From positions 1 through 64,000 of the forward strand of contig JADQBR010000119.1 of NCBI GenBank assembly GCA_016278515.1: a stretch of DNA of 64,000 bases, read 5' to 3'. The position numbers and the translations under genes are program-made. Source of the stretch: Bacillota bacterium. Lineage in GTDB: Bacteria; Bacillota; JADQBR01. Below, in pieces: positions 32,942 to 41,184 of the stretch; within the stretch, counting starts at the first letter, position 1, and every line of letters begins with the position of its first letter. The notes beneath the pieces are model-generated. The model searched no databases and was not told the origin of the DNA. It was given only the letters and a program-made list of their open reading frames with translations.

Positions 32942-33223
32942 ATGGCTATGTCAAATATTCATTGCACAATCGACAATTGTCACTATTGGGAGACTGGAAA
33001 CATCTGTCATGCTTCAGAAATCCTAGTCAGCAATGACAAGTTTGCAAGTAACCAACCTGACAACGTTGACGCTACTCAGGCAGCAACATTGGAAGCTACT
33101 CCAGCAAATGATTGTATGGACAGCGCTTGTAAGACATTTGTTCAAAAAAACTCTGCTAACATTCAGGCCGACGGCATAACTAAACAATATTCGCCAACAG
33201 TTGGTCGAGCTCCACAGTATTAA
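32942..33223 (+). CDS. DUF1540 protein
   Basis: A 93-residue cysteine-containing protein. The DUF1540 pattern is present: IHCTIDNCHYWETGNICHAS (CxxxxC, then C with A-x-x-I-V), later DCMDSACKTF. The five or six cysteines suggest a small metal or disulfide fold. Members are common in spore-forming Firmicutes; function unknown. ATG at 32942 follows TAGGAGGTG. It is closed by the terminator at 33231-33264. Confidence 0.82.
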   Translation: MAMSNIHCTIDNCHYWETGNICHASEILVSNDKFASNQPDNVDATQAATLEATPANDCMDSACKTFVQKNSANIQADGITKQYSPTVGRAPQY

Positions 33224-33230
33224 AAGAAAA

Positions 33231-33264
33231 AACAGGGACTAACTTTTTAGGTTAGTCCCTGTTT
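33231..33264. terminator. Bidirectional terminator between DUF1540 and GltB-like genes
   Basis: A 14-bp stem (AAACAGGGACTAAC and its partner GGTTAGTCCCTGTTT) with a short T-rich loop. It serves both converging genes; the GltB-like stop codon lies within the stem. Confidence 0.85.
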
Positions 33265-34656
33265 AATGTCAACTGACTGCCCGGCAAAAGGTACGCCAAT
33301 GATATCAGCAATATCCTTATCCAACGCACATAGGTCCTCAAGCCCCACATCATGCACATCTCGTTTACCCAAGGCACGCACTCCTTCTCCCATTTCGTCT
33401 GCACAGGACATTAAATATTTATAGATCGCTTGAGTTCCTTTTTTTACACTAAATTTATTTGCCTGTTTACCATCTGCGAAGGCAACTTGCGTAGGTGGCT
33501 CGAATGGCAAAGATTTTAATACCTGATCATGAGAAACCGCAAACAAGGCCATACTGCCAATGTAGACTGCATCAGCACCTAATGCCAGTGCTTTGAGAAA
33601 GTCTCCAGGCTTAAAGAGCCCGCCAGTAGCAATTAAACTAACTTTATTTTTTAGGCCGTTTTCTTTTAAATACCTCCCCGCTCTACTTACGGCATAAAGC
33701 GTTGGTATCCCGAAGTCATCCTGTATTATTGGTGGTGAACCATGCGTGGCCGCTTCAGCACCACATATTGCTATAAAATCTACTCCGGCTCTTATCGCTA
33801 TATCCAGGTCAGCTTCCAGACTCTGGCTCGCAGCAAGCTTAGCCCCAACAGGGACCCCGCCGGCAATGTGTTTAAGTTCCTCAACCAATTTAGGAATTTT
33901 ATTGGGTTTATCCATGTCGGGATAGCGGGCTGTGGAAATGACCGCTTTTTTGGAAGGAAGAGGCATTTCCTTTGCCAAGATTTTTAACAATTTTTTGTCT
34001 TTTACTGTATGTCCTATGCCGCCGGTGGCACCTTGGCCCATGTGCATCTCTATAGCATCCGCTTGTTTTAGATATTCTGGTTCCTTATACCAAAGGTATT
34101 TCGTATATTGAATGACAAGTTTTTTGGCTGCATTCCTTTCCGCCTGGTAAAAGGGCCCTTCCCCACTGTTTGTGGACGTGCCGGCCATGCCCGATCCTTT
34201 GGCAAGTGCTATCTTAACCTTTTTACTAAGTGCCAGTCCGCCTGCCATACCAGAGATCATAATAGGCATACTAAGTTCCAATGGACGTGCGGCCTGGGGG
34301 CCAATTATTGTAGTTAGATTTAAAGGTACTGACTCGTTTTCCGGTAATGATTTTAATTGGGCAGTACGGAACATTAATTCGTCCATGCGAGGAAACTTCT
34401 TAGGACTACCTAAAGGTCTTTGAATTACTTTACCTTCTTCAGCTCGCAAATTTGTTTCTGCGATATTTTGTACCCCTACGCGCATGGATGCCGAAATGAA
34501 TTCCCATAGGTTCTCGTGATAAGGATCTATCATTATTCTTCCGAGAGCCTTATCAAACTGCCAATTGAACAAACGTCGACCAAACATAATTCCGCCTGCC
34601 GCCATGGCAGCAGCACCTATCAAATATTTCTGCCAATCATTATTGTTTTTTCTCAT
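33247..34656 (-). CDS. FMN-binding glutamate synthase-family (GltB domain 2-like) protein
   Basis: A 469-residue protein. An N-terminal hydrophobic segment (YLIGAAAMAAGGIMFGRRLF) suggests a membrane anchor. The rest is the TIM-barrel FMN domain of glutamate synthase: MPIMISGMAGGLALS, GSGMAGTSTNSGEGPFYQAE, KAVISTARYPDMD and LIATGGLFKPGDFLKALALG. The usual GGTGA loop is replaced by EAATHGSPP and the region that normally holds the 3Fe-4S cysteines has none. There is no glutaminase domain. It is therefore a GltB-like oxidoreductase, not a standard glutamate synthase subunit. ATG at 34656 follows GGAGGG. It is divergent from glnA. Confidence 0.85.
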   Translation of the reverse strand: MRKNNNDWQKYLIGAAAMAAGGIMFGRRLFNWQFDKALGRIMIDPYHENLWEFISASMRVGVQNIAETNLRAEEGKVIQRPLGSPKKFPRMDELMFRTAQLKSLPENESVPLNLTTIIGPQAARPLELSMPIMISGMAGGLALSKKVKIALAKGSGMAGTSTNSGEGPFYQAERNAAKKLVIQYTKYLWYKEPEYLKQADAIEMHMGQGATGGIGHTVKDKKLLKILAKEMPLPSKKAVISTARYPDMDKPNKIPKLVEELKHIAGGVPVGAKLAASQSLEADLDIAIRAGVDFIAICGAEAATHGSPPIIQDDFGIPTLYAVSRAGRYLKENGLKNKVSLIATGGLFKPGDFLKALALGADAVYIGSMALFAVSHDQVLKSLPFEPPTQVAFADGKQANKFSVKKGTQAIYKYLMSCADEMGEGVRALGKRDVHDVGLEDLCALDKDIADIIGVPFAGQSVDIKQGLT

Positions 34657-34935
34657 ATTTACCCTCCTACCCACTGGCCAACATTCTTAGTATTAGCAAA
34701 TAAATAGAAAAAAACCCGACTTCACATAGTTATATTTATAGGGTTTATAGAAATACTATCTAAGACAAATAACAATTTTATGCAGGAAATGAGCGGCTTT
34801 TCTTGAAACAAGTAGATTAGGGTATATCCCTGAAAGGATGTGGTTTAGTTTTCCTCTGACTTCAGTTTGAATATTAGTTGAATAAGAACGTGCTGTTGAA
34901 AATTTTGTAAATATTATAAGGATGGTGTTTTAGGT

Positions 34936-36261
34936 ATTATTGATAAACAAGAAGTACTTTCAAGAGTTAAAGAGGAAAATGTAGAATTCATTAGATTACA
35001 GTTCACCGACATTTTTGGTGTTCTAAAAAATATGGCGATAACAGTAGAAGAATTAGAAAGGGCTTTTAATGGAGAACTAATGTTTGACGGTTCTTCTATT
35101 GATGGATATGCGCGTATTGAGGAATCAGATATGGTTTTGCTTCCCGACCCCAATACCTTCGCTATATTCCCATGGAGTCCGGATGGCGAAAAAACTGGCA
35201 GATTGTTATGTGACGTTTATACTGCCAACAATGAACCCTTTGAAGGCTGCCCAAGAGGCAATCTAAAAAAGGTGATTAAAGAAGCAAACGATATGGGCTT
35301 TACCCTCAACGTCGGCCCTGAAGGGGAATTCTTCTTATTCCAAACTGATGAACGAAATCGTCCAATATTTGACATTCATGACGAAGCAGGTTATTTTGAT
35401 TTGTCCCCAACTGACCAAGGTGAAAAAGCTAGGCGAGACATGGTTCTAGCTTTAAAAAAAGTTGGTTTTAATATAGAAGCATCGCATCACGAAGTTGCGC
35501 CTTCACAGCATGAAATTGATTTTAAGTATGATGAAGCGCTGAAAACGGCTGATGCCTTCATTACTTTTAAGCATGTGGTAAGAAACATTGCTCATATGCA
35601 TGGCCTATACGCCACATTTATGCCGAAACCTTTAGCAGGCGAAAATGGCTCTGCCATGCACTGCCATCAGTCGTTATATGTAAATGGAGACAATGCTTTT
35701 TATGATCCAAAAGATCAGTATCAATTAAGTGACATCGCTAAGTATTATATCGCGGGGTTGCTGGAACATGCAGATGCAATCGCTGCCATAGCAAACCCTA
35801 CAGTTAACTCATATAAGCGTCTGGAGCCCGGCTACGAAGCGCCTGTTAATGTGGCATGGTCTACCCATAACCGTAGTGCTTTGATTCGGATACCTGCCGC
35901 TCGTGGCAACGGAACACGCTTGGAATTACGTAACCCCGATGCCACCTGTAATCCATATCAACTTTTCGCCGTGATGTTAAAAGCAGGTCTAGATGGTATT
36001 AAGAAAAAACTAGAACCGCCTGCACCCATAGATAGAAATATCTTTGATATGGATCAGCATGAAAAGGAAGAGGCGCAGGTAAGCTTGCTTCCGCGAAATT
36101 TACGAGAAGCTCTTTTGGCATTGGAAAATGATGAGTTAATTTGCGAAGCTTTAGGGGAACACACCGTTAGTCGCTTCCTTAATATTAAGCACAAAGAATG
36201 GCAAGACTATAGCGGCGAAGTTCATCCCTGGGAAATTGAAAAATACTTTAGGAAGTATTAA
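34936..36261 (+). CDS. glnA: Type I glutamine synthetase
   Basis: Glutamine synthetase makes glutamine from glutamate, ammonia and ATP, as a cytoplasmic dodecamer. Marks are FMFDGSSIDGYARI near residue 55, GPEGEFFLF, HHEVAPSQHEIDF, MPKPLAGENGSAMHCHQSL, NPTVNSYKRL and IRIPAARGN. The conserved N-terminus EFIRLQFTDIFGVLKN lies upstream of the first in-frame ATG (35032), so the annotated start must be earlier. No ATG, GTG or TTG exists in frame between the stop at 34897 and 35032; ATT at 34936 or 34939 is the only start-like codon near the expected N-terminus. The tail HPWEIEKYFRKY is complete. It sits divergent from the GltB-like gene. Confidence 0.85.
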   Translation: MIDKQEVLSRVKEENVEFIRLQFTDIFGVLKNMAITVEELERAFNGELMFDGSSIDGYARIEESDMVLLPDPNTFAIFPWSPDGEKTGRLLCDVYTANNEPFEGCPRGNLKKVIKEANDMGFTLNVGPEGEFFLFQTDERNRPIFDIHDEAGYFDLSPTDQGEKARRDMVLALKKVGFNIEASHHEVAPSQHEIDFKYDEALKTADAFITFKHVVRNIAHMHGLYATFMPKPLAGENGSAMHCHQSLYVNGDNAFYDPKDQYQLSDIAKYYIAGLLEHADAIAAIANPTVNSYKRLEPGYEAPVNVAWSTHNRSALIRIPAARGNGTRLELRNPDATCNPYQLFAVMLKAGLDGIKKKLEPPAPIDRNIFDMDQHEKEEAQVSLLPRNLREALLALENDELICEALGEHTVSRFLNIKHKEWQDYSGEVHPWEIEKYFRKY

Positions 36262-36263
36262 TA

Positions 36264-36345
36264 AAACTTTGGCTTACACCGTACCCTTTTACGGGGGCGA
36301 AAGCCTTAGTTGCATTTATGCTAATCAGAAAGTTATACTTTCTGA
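36264..36345. repeat. Hairpin repeat, copy B
   Basis: Same layout as the copy at 7677-7753: AACTTTGGCTT, an inner hairpin with CCGTA and TACGG arms, GAAAGCCTTAGTTGCATTTA, and a tail with the perfect inverted repeat TCAGAAAG/CTTTCTGA around TTATA. It lies just past the glnA stop codon. Confidence 0.75.
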
Positions 36346-36426
36346 TAGTATTAAAAAATATTGATTAAAAAAACGGTCACAAATGATCGCTTTTAATTCT
36401 GGTAACTTTAACGGAAAATCCAGTCC

Positions 36427-36460
36427 AAGCTATGCTGACATCTCTTCGCCAGCATAGCTT
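36427..36460. terminator. Terminator after glnA and PBP genes
   Basis: A perfect 11-bp stem (AAGCTATGCTG and CAGCATAGCTT) with a 12-base loop, between converging glnA and the penicillin-binding protein gene. Confidence 0.75.
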
Positions 36461-36525
36461 TTAATAAGTGACTGTCTGCTTTATCATGCAGGCGCATAGC
36501 ATGTCGGTAAATAAAAAATTGCACC

Positions 36526-38295
36526 TCAGTTTGACAACACGTTTTCTGGTTCATAGCTATCAGCACCCTCGCTAATTTTTCGAAACATTAAATATTCACC
36601 AATCTCTTTAAACACGGGCGCCGCAACTTGGCCCCCATAAATCCCACCTTCCGCCAATACGCTAATAACATATTGAGGTCGCTCCGTAGGAACATAACCC
36701 GTAAACCAAGCATTGACAATTTGATTGCCAGCCTCATCCAAGGCACCCGTCTCTGCTGAGCTGGTTTTACCGGCAGAGCCCCCTTCAGGTACCCAAGCTT
36801 TTGTTCCTGTGCCTTCCTTTGTAGTTAATAACATCATTTGCTGTAATATTATTGCAGTGTCTCTCTTTATCACTCTTTTAGTCTTTGATGGAGGCAAGAC
36901 TGTGACAATTCTCCCTTGGTCATCCACTACCGTATCTATCAGACGCGGTTCCGTCCACATACCGCCCGAGGCAATAACGTTAGTAAGAGAAGCTACCTGC
37001 AACGGGGAAATCATGACCCCTTTTTGTCCCACTGCGGCATTACCTAAATCACCGGGTGAATAACCTATCTTTATTGTATTATCCCCAGTATCGCTAACTA
37101 CCTCGGAAGCTGCCAAATTGTACCAACCGATCAGAGCCTCTTGTTCCAATCCAAACTTATCAACATATTCAAGCAATTTTTCTTTGCCTAGTCGTAGAGC
37201 CACTGATATAAATGTGGGATTACAAGACTGGGCCAACGCTTGAGCAAAAGTAAGTTTGCCATGCCCGTCTGTCTTCCAGCAGGGAATTTCTAAACCCGAA
37301 GGGAAAATATAACTACCAGTACAGTTAAACTCTTCATCAGGGGTAACTATTCCCTCTTCTAGAGCGGCTACTGCAACTACAATCTTAAAAATTGACCCGG
37401 GATGGTAAACTGCCATTACCCTGTTAAATAGAGATCCATCATTTTTTAAAGCTTGAGAGATTTTATCCTGTTGATAATTAGGTCTGCTGGCTGCTGCTAA
37501 AACTTCCCCACTGCCGACTTCCATTACCACAACCGCCCCTTTTTCTATCTGCTCATCCATAACCGCTTCTACTTTTACCTGCACGTCTAAATCAAGGGTA
37601 GTTCTAAGAGACAGTCGATCATCCGAGGACTTCTCCTCCACTTTTTTGAAACTTAAACCTTTAATTAAATTACCACGAGCATCAAATAACAAAGACCAGT
37701 TGTTTTCATTGGATGCACGATTGAGTTCGGTTTGGTATCTTGCTTCCAAACCCATGGCTCCGACCCCTTCATTCAAATGTCCAACTAGATGACGCGCCAT
37801 TGACTGGGACCCGTATCTAATTTTCATAGGCACTACAAATAACCCTGCTATGTCTAGATTGTTAATTATGTTCGATTCCTGCAAGGTCAGGTCCGGTTGA
37901 AGAAACACCGGTTTACTGCCTGTCGCATAACTTTTATTAGGTAAAGATAATTTACCAACAATATTTTCTAATTCGCTAACCTTATCAGGATCATATTGAA
38001 ATAAACTTGGGATTAAAACTAGCGATAATTTTAATCCGCCATCCGTAATACTTCGATAATTACGATCCAATATATTACCTCTTGGGATTGGTTCTTCCGG
38101 TATATGTCTCTCCTGGAGATTGGCAGCTTGTTGAGCATATTGAGAATAATTGAGAAGCTGCAAATTTATTAACCTACCAACTAAAGATAAAAACATAAAT
38201 AAAAAGATTAACATAACAGCATATAACCGCCGATTATTTAACATTGTCATCACCAATTTACTGCTTTTCCTAATATTTTTCACCTTAGCTAGCAA
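36526..38295 (-). CDS. Class B penicillin-binding protein (peptidoglycan D,D-transpeptidase)
   Basis: About 589 residues. A single N-terminal helix (YAVMLIFLFMFLSLVGRLIN) anchors it. A PBP dimerisation domain (IPEEPIPRGNILDRN onward) is followed by the transpeptidase domain with the three catalytic motifs: SIFK (in YHPGSIFKIV), SCN (AQSCNPTFIS) and KTS (GGSAGKTSSAET). It crosslinks peptidoglycan stems; closest in layout to SpoVD/PBP2-type proteins, perhaps acting in septum or spore cortex. The start is unclear: TTG at 38295 or ATG at 38250 or 38244, the latter near GGTGATG. Confidence 0.9.
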   Translation of the reverse strand: MLAKVKNIRKSSKLVMTMLNNRRLYAVMLIFLFMFLSLVGRLINLQLLNYSQYAQQAANLQERHIPEEPIPRGNILDRNYRSITDGGLKLSLVLIPSLFQYDPDKVSELENIVGKLSLPNKSYATGSKPVFLQPDLTLQESNIINNLDIAGLFVVPMKIRYGSQSMARHLVGHLNEGVGAMGLEARYQTELNRASNENNWSLLFDARGNLIKGLSFKKVEEKSSDDRLSLRTTLDLDVQVKVEAVMDEQIEKGAVVVMEVGSGEVLAAASRPNYQQDKISQALKNDGSLFNRVMAVYHPGSIFKIVVAVAALEEGIVTPDEEFNCTGSYIFPSGLEIPCWKTDGHGKLTFAQALAQSCNPTFISVALRLGKEKLLEYVDKFGLEQEALIGWYNLAASEVVSDTGDNTIKIGYSPGDLGNAAVGQKGVMISPLQVASLTNVIASGGMWTEPRLIDTVVDDQGRIVTVLPPSKTKRVIKRDTAIILQQMMLLTTKEGTGTKAWVPEGGSAGKTSSAETGALDEAGNQIVNAWFTGYVPTERPQYVISVLAEGGIYGGQVAAPVFKEIGEYLMFRKISEGADSYEPENVLSN

Positions 38296-38345
38296 ATATA
38301 TACAAAACAGGTTATTGTTTTTTGGGGGTACCTCAGTATAAAAAA

Positions 38346-38365
38346 TAGTGCCTGCAAAGGCACCT
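38346..38365. terminator. Terminator of the trmR-U32 operon
   Basis: On the minus strand GTGCCT pairs with AGGCAC around a TTGC loop and is followed by six T, just past the lipoprotein gene that ends the operon. Confidence 0.75.
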
Positions 38366-38390
38366 TATCTATTAAACTAGGATTAGGATT

Positions 38391-38882
38391 TTAATTTTGA
38401 GTAGTTAGCGGGGTCATTTGCTCCTGAAAACTCTTAAAGAAACTATCCGCCTCTTCAAACAGTTCTTCTGCCTGGTTAACAATGTTTGGATCATCCGTAT
38501 CTAGATAGTGCTGCAACTCTTCTATCCCCTGTCGGTAATAAACCAGGCTAAAATTTAATGCGTCCTTTACAGCGAATAGCTGGCCCGGCGCTTCAACTGC
38601 CTTAATATTTTCAATTAACTTGTCTAAGGTTTTACGAGAATTAATAAACATTCCATTGACTTCATGTTTATTAATACGACCCGCAAGAAGACTATCTAAA
38701 GCTTTTTTAATTTCTTTATCAACACTAGTGTATTGCATCTGAATATCCTTGGTTTGGAATACAAAAGTTTCTTCCTCCAGCGGAGTAACAGCACTGCCGG
38801 AATAATCTTCCTGAGAAACAGCACAACCCGCAAACGTTGCTACTGACATTATTAAGACTAACCCCACCAAACGGTTAACCAT
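38391..38882 (-). CDS. Lipoprotein of unknown function
   Basis: About 163 residues. The signal peptide ends in FAGC (lipobox, cysteine 20). The mature protein is helical and acidic, with KEIKKALDSLLAGRINKHEV and ELQHYLDTDDPNIVNQAEEL. No family is recognised. Start at ATG 38882, six bases after GGAGGG; a longer frame with a poorer signal runs to 38903. It is the last gene of the trmR-U32-DUF4911 operon. Confidence 0.65.
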   Translation of the reverse strand: MVNRLVGLVLIMSVATFAGCAVSQEDYSGSAVTPLEEETFVFQTKDIQMQYTSVDKEIKKALDSLLAGRINKHEVNGMFINSRKTLDKLIENIKAVEAPGQLFAVKDALNFSLVYYRQGIEELQHYLDTDDPNIVNQAEELFEEADSFFKSFQEQMTPLTTQN

Positions 38883-38904
38883 TTTAGTCCCTCCAAAATT
38901 CAAC

Positions 38905-39117
38905 TTAACATTCCTCTACTAAATCTTCAACCGCAATGTGCACCGGAAAACCTCTTAAAATTTCTCCAACTTCATCTTTTGTGTCAGGCGTTACATTAAT
39001 CTTAAGCAAACCCAAAAGCGGATCCACTGTTGTAACCCAACCCAGGCCATCATACCCTTCCATTATTTTGTTTAAGAAGTCTATATCTTTCGGATTAACT
39101 CTTACTAAAAAGTACAA
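38905..39117 (-). CDS. DUF4911 protein
   Basis: A 70-residue protein. The whole length matches DUF4911: YFLVRVNPKDIDFLNKIMEG, LGWVTTVDPLLGLLKINVTP and HIAVEDLVEE. These small proteins are typically encoded next to U32 peptidase-like genes in Clostridia, as here. TTG at 39117 follows GAGGTG. The role is unknown; proximity suggests a part in tRNA wobble modification. Confidence 0.8.
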   Translation of the reverse strand: MYFLVRVNPKDIDFLNKIMEGYDGLGWVTTVDPLLGLLKINVTPDTKDEVGEILRGFPVHIAVEDLVEEC

Positions 39118-39126
39118 AGGTTCACC

Positions 39127-40353
39127 TCATTCATAACTATTTTTTCTCCGCAGCAAAGAATGTTTTGGATAAGCTTTCTTGCTGGGAATGCGTACTATTT
39201 GCTGCGGATGCGGCGCTACATCAATTTCTTCGCCTTTATCGCTGTATAATGAAACAACTTCTAACCGGTCTAATGCCCCTTTAGGTGGAAGAATCTCCAA
39301 CAGGTCTCCCTTTTTAAAATTATTCCTCTGTTCAACAACTAATTGTTGGCCTAGTTCATCATACTCCTTCACTACTCCAATAAAGTCAAAATTTCTCACA
39401 TATTTAGAAGTAGCATAATTATGGTCTTCACTTTCAGGCCTTTTAAAGTAAAAACCAGTAGTATAGCCCCTATGACTAACCTTTGAAACTTCCTCCAGCA
39501 GTTCTGGGGGCACGCGATATTTATCAGGGTTTTCCATATATTTGTCCAGCGCTATACGATAGGCGCGCACCACTGTAGCAACATAATGGACACTCTTCAT
39601 CCGTCCTTCTATCTTGAAACTGTTTAGACCTGCTTCAACCAGTTGGGGAATATGCTCCAGTAAACATAAATCTTTTGAATTAAAGATATACGTTCCTCTC
39701 TGGTCCTCCTCTATTGGCATTAATTCCTCCGGTCTCTTGGACTCAACCAATTGATAACTCCAACGGCAAGCCTGGGCACACTCCCCCTTGTTAGCATCCC
39801 TGCCAACCATATAATTACTTAGCAAACATCTGCCAGAATACGAAATACACATTGCACCGTGTACAAATGCCTCCAGTTCCATGTTAACCTTTGACCTAAT
39901 TTTTTTGATTTCTCCAAAAGACATTTCTCTTGCTAATACCACCCTCTCCACTCCCATCTGCTCCCAAAATAAAACACTGGACCAGTTAGTAGTATTTGCT
40001 TGAGTGCTTAAGTGCAAGGGAATATCGGGTACTACTTCTTGAGCTATTCGTATTATCCCCGGATCAGAAATAATCAATCCGTCTACCCCTAGCTCATTCA
40101 AATTCTTTAGGTACTCTGCTAACCCTTCTAAATCCTGATTGTGTGCATAAATATTAGCGGTCACGTAAACTTTAGCTCCTTGTTTATGGGCAAAAACGAT
40201 ACCTTTATCCAACCCTTGTAAGTCAAAATTACTGGCATAGGCTCGCAAGCCGAAGTTTTGTCCAGCACAGTATATCGCATCAGCCCCAAAACGAATTGCA
40301 GTTTTAAGCTTTTCCATATCGCCTGCAGGCGCGAGAATTTCTGGTTTATTCAA
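39127..40353 (-). CDS. U32 peptidase-family protein (TrhP-like tRNA hydroxylation protein)
   Basis: A 408-residue U32-family protein with the signature ELEAFVHGAMCISYSGRCLL near residue 158. Conserved cysteines (CISYSGRC, ECAQACRW) fit an Fe-S or metal site. Formerly called collagenases, the group includes TrhP, which with its partners hydroxylates tRNA wobble uridine 34 using prephenate. The start overlaps trmR by 4 bp (ATG at 40353 behind AGGAGG). The downstream trmR methylates the product, so this pair fits ho5U to mo5U formation. Confidence 0.88.
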   Translation of the reverse strand: MNKPEILAPAGDMEKLKTAIRFGADAIYCAGQNFGLRAYASNFDLQGLDKGIVFAHKQGAKVYVTANIYAHNQDLEGLAEYLKNLNELGVDGLIISDPGIIRIAQEVVPDIPLHLSTQANTTNWSSVLFWEQMGVERVVLAREMSFGEIKKIRSKVNMELEAFVHGAMCISYSGRCLLSNYMVGRDANKGECAQACRWSYQLVESKRPEELMPIEEDQRGTYIFNSKDLCLLEHIPQLVEAGLNSFKIEGRMKSVHYVATVVRAYRIALDKYMENPDKYRVPPELLEEVSKVSHRGYTTGFYFKRPESEDHNYATSKYVRNFDFIGVVKEYDELGQQLVVEQRNNFKKGDLLEILPPKGALDRLEVVSLYSDKGEEIDVAPHPQQIVRIPSKKAYPKHSLLRRKNSYE

Positions 40354-41006
40354 TGGGATTCCTCCTGTAAAATACTGATAGCGACTCCATCACCCAAAGG
40401 CAGTACGACTGAAGTAAATGGTGGTTTTTGTATTTCTTTGAGATATTGACGCAGTCGCTTAACCATCGTTTTCTTCCGTCTAGGAAATTGCGTGTCCGGA
40501 AGCACCAACCCCCTGCACAAAACATTATCAGCAACCAAAATACCTCCGGGATTTAAAAGTTTTCTTAAGTAAGGAAACCAATTCAGGTATTGACCTTTCG
40601 CCGCATCTACAAAAATTAAGTCATAGTTCCCTTCAAGCTTAGGCACTATATCCCCAGCGTCCCCGAGTAAAGGTTTTACAAACGCACTCACTTGTTCCTG
40701 TCCAAACACTTCTTTAGCCCTCTCATAGCGCCGGGGATGCCGCTCAATAGTTGTAATACCTCCACCCCACTGTTTTAATTCCATTGCCATCCAAAGAGTA
40801 GAGTAGCCGATGGCAGTCCCTATTTCCAAAACTCTCTCAGGTCGCTTAATCTTAACCAATACATTAAGCAGCTGCCCTACTTCTCTTTTGATTATGGCAA
40901 TATGTTGTTCTTCTGCCTCTTTCTCTAGCTTTTCAAGTGCCTGGTTATTAACGTCGATGTGGCTACGCAGATAGATTTCCAACGTTTCTTTAAGTAAATG
41001 ACCCAT
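40350..41006 (-). CDS. trmR: tRNA 5-hydroxyuridine methyltransferase TrmR-like (O-methyltransferase)
   Basis: A 218-residue class I SAM-dependent O-methyltransferase of the COMT-like family. SAM motifs: ERVLEIGTAIGYSTLWMAME near residue 55, TIERHPRRYERAKEVF, and DLIFVDAAKGQYLNWFPYL. B. subtilis TrmR (YrrM) methylates 5-hydroxyuridine 34 and lies next to the U32 proteins and mltG, the same order as here. Start ATG at 41006 follows GGAGG. It overlaps the U32 gene. Confidence 0.88.
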   Translation of the reverse strand: MGHLLKETLEIYLRSHIDVNNQALEKLEKEAEEQHIAIIKREVGQLLNVLVKIKRPERVLEIGTAIGYSTLWMAMELKQWGGGITTIERHPRRYERAKEVFGQEQVSAFVKPLLGDAGDIVPKLEGNYDLIFVDAAKGQYLNWFPYLRKLLNPGGILVADNVLCRGLVLPDTQFPRRKKTMVKRLRQYLKEIQKPPFTSVVLPLGDGVAISILQEESH

Positions 41007-41092
41007 AGTTACCTCCAATGCAATATTTAAGGGACCTAGACATCTGTTACCACGAACCAGTACCTAAGCACGTTATACCATAAATATCATAA

Positions 41093-41121
41093 AAAAGTGT
41101 GGCTCTACGCCACACTTTTCT
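41093..41121. terminator. Terminator of mltG
   Basis: Stem AAAAGTGTGG with CCACACTTTT, loop of 7. On the minus strand it ends in six T. It lies between mltG and trmR, so trmR has its own promoter or relies on readthrough. Confidence 0.8.
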
Positions 41122-41184
41122 TTATTATTATACCATAATATTAATCTTAAATTAGCCTCTATTTGATAGGATAACCATTTTTTA

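Noticed and set aside
34922-34933. ATG at 34922 as the glnA start
   Set aside because: It is out of frame and hits a stop after three codons; it would work only if a base were missing.
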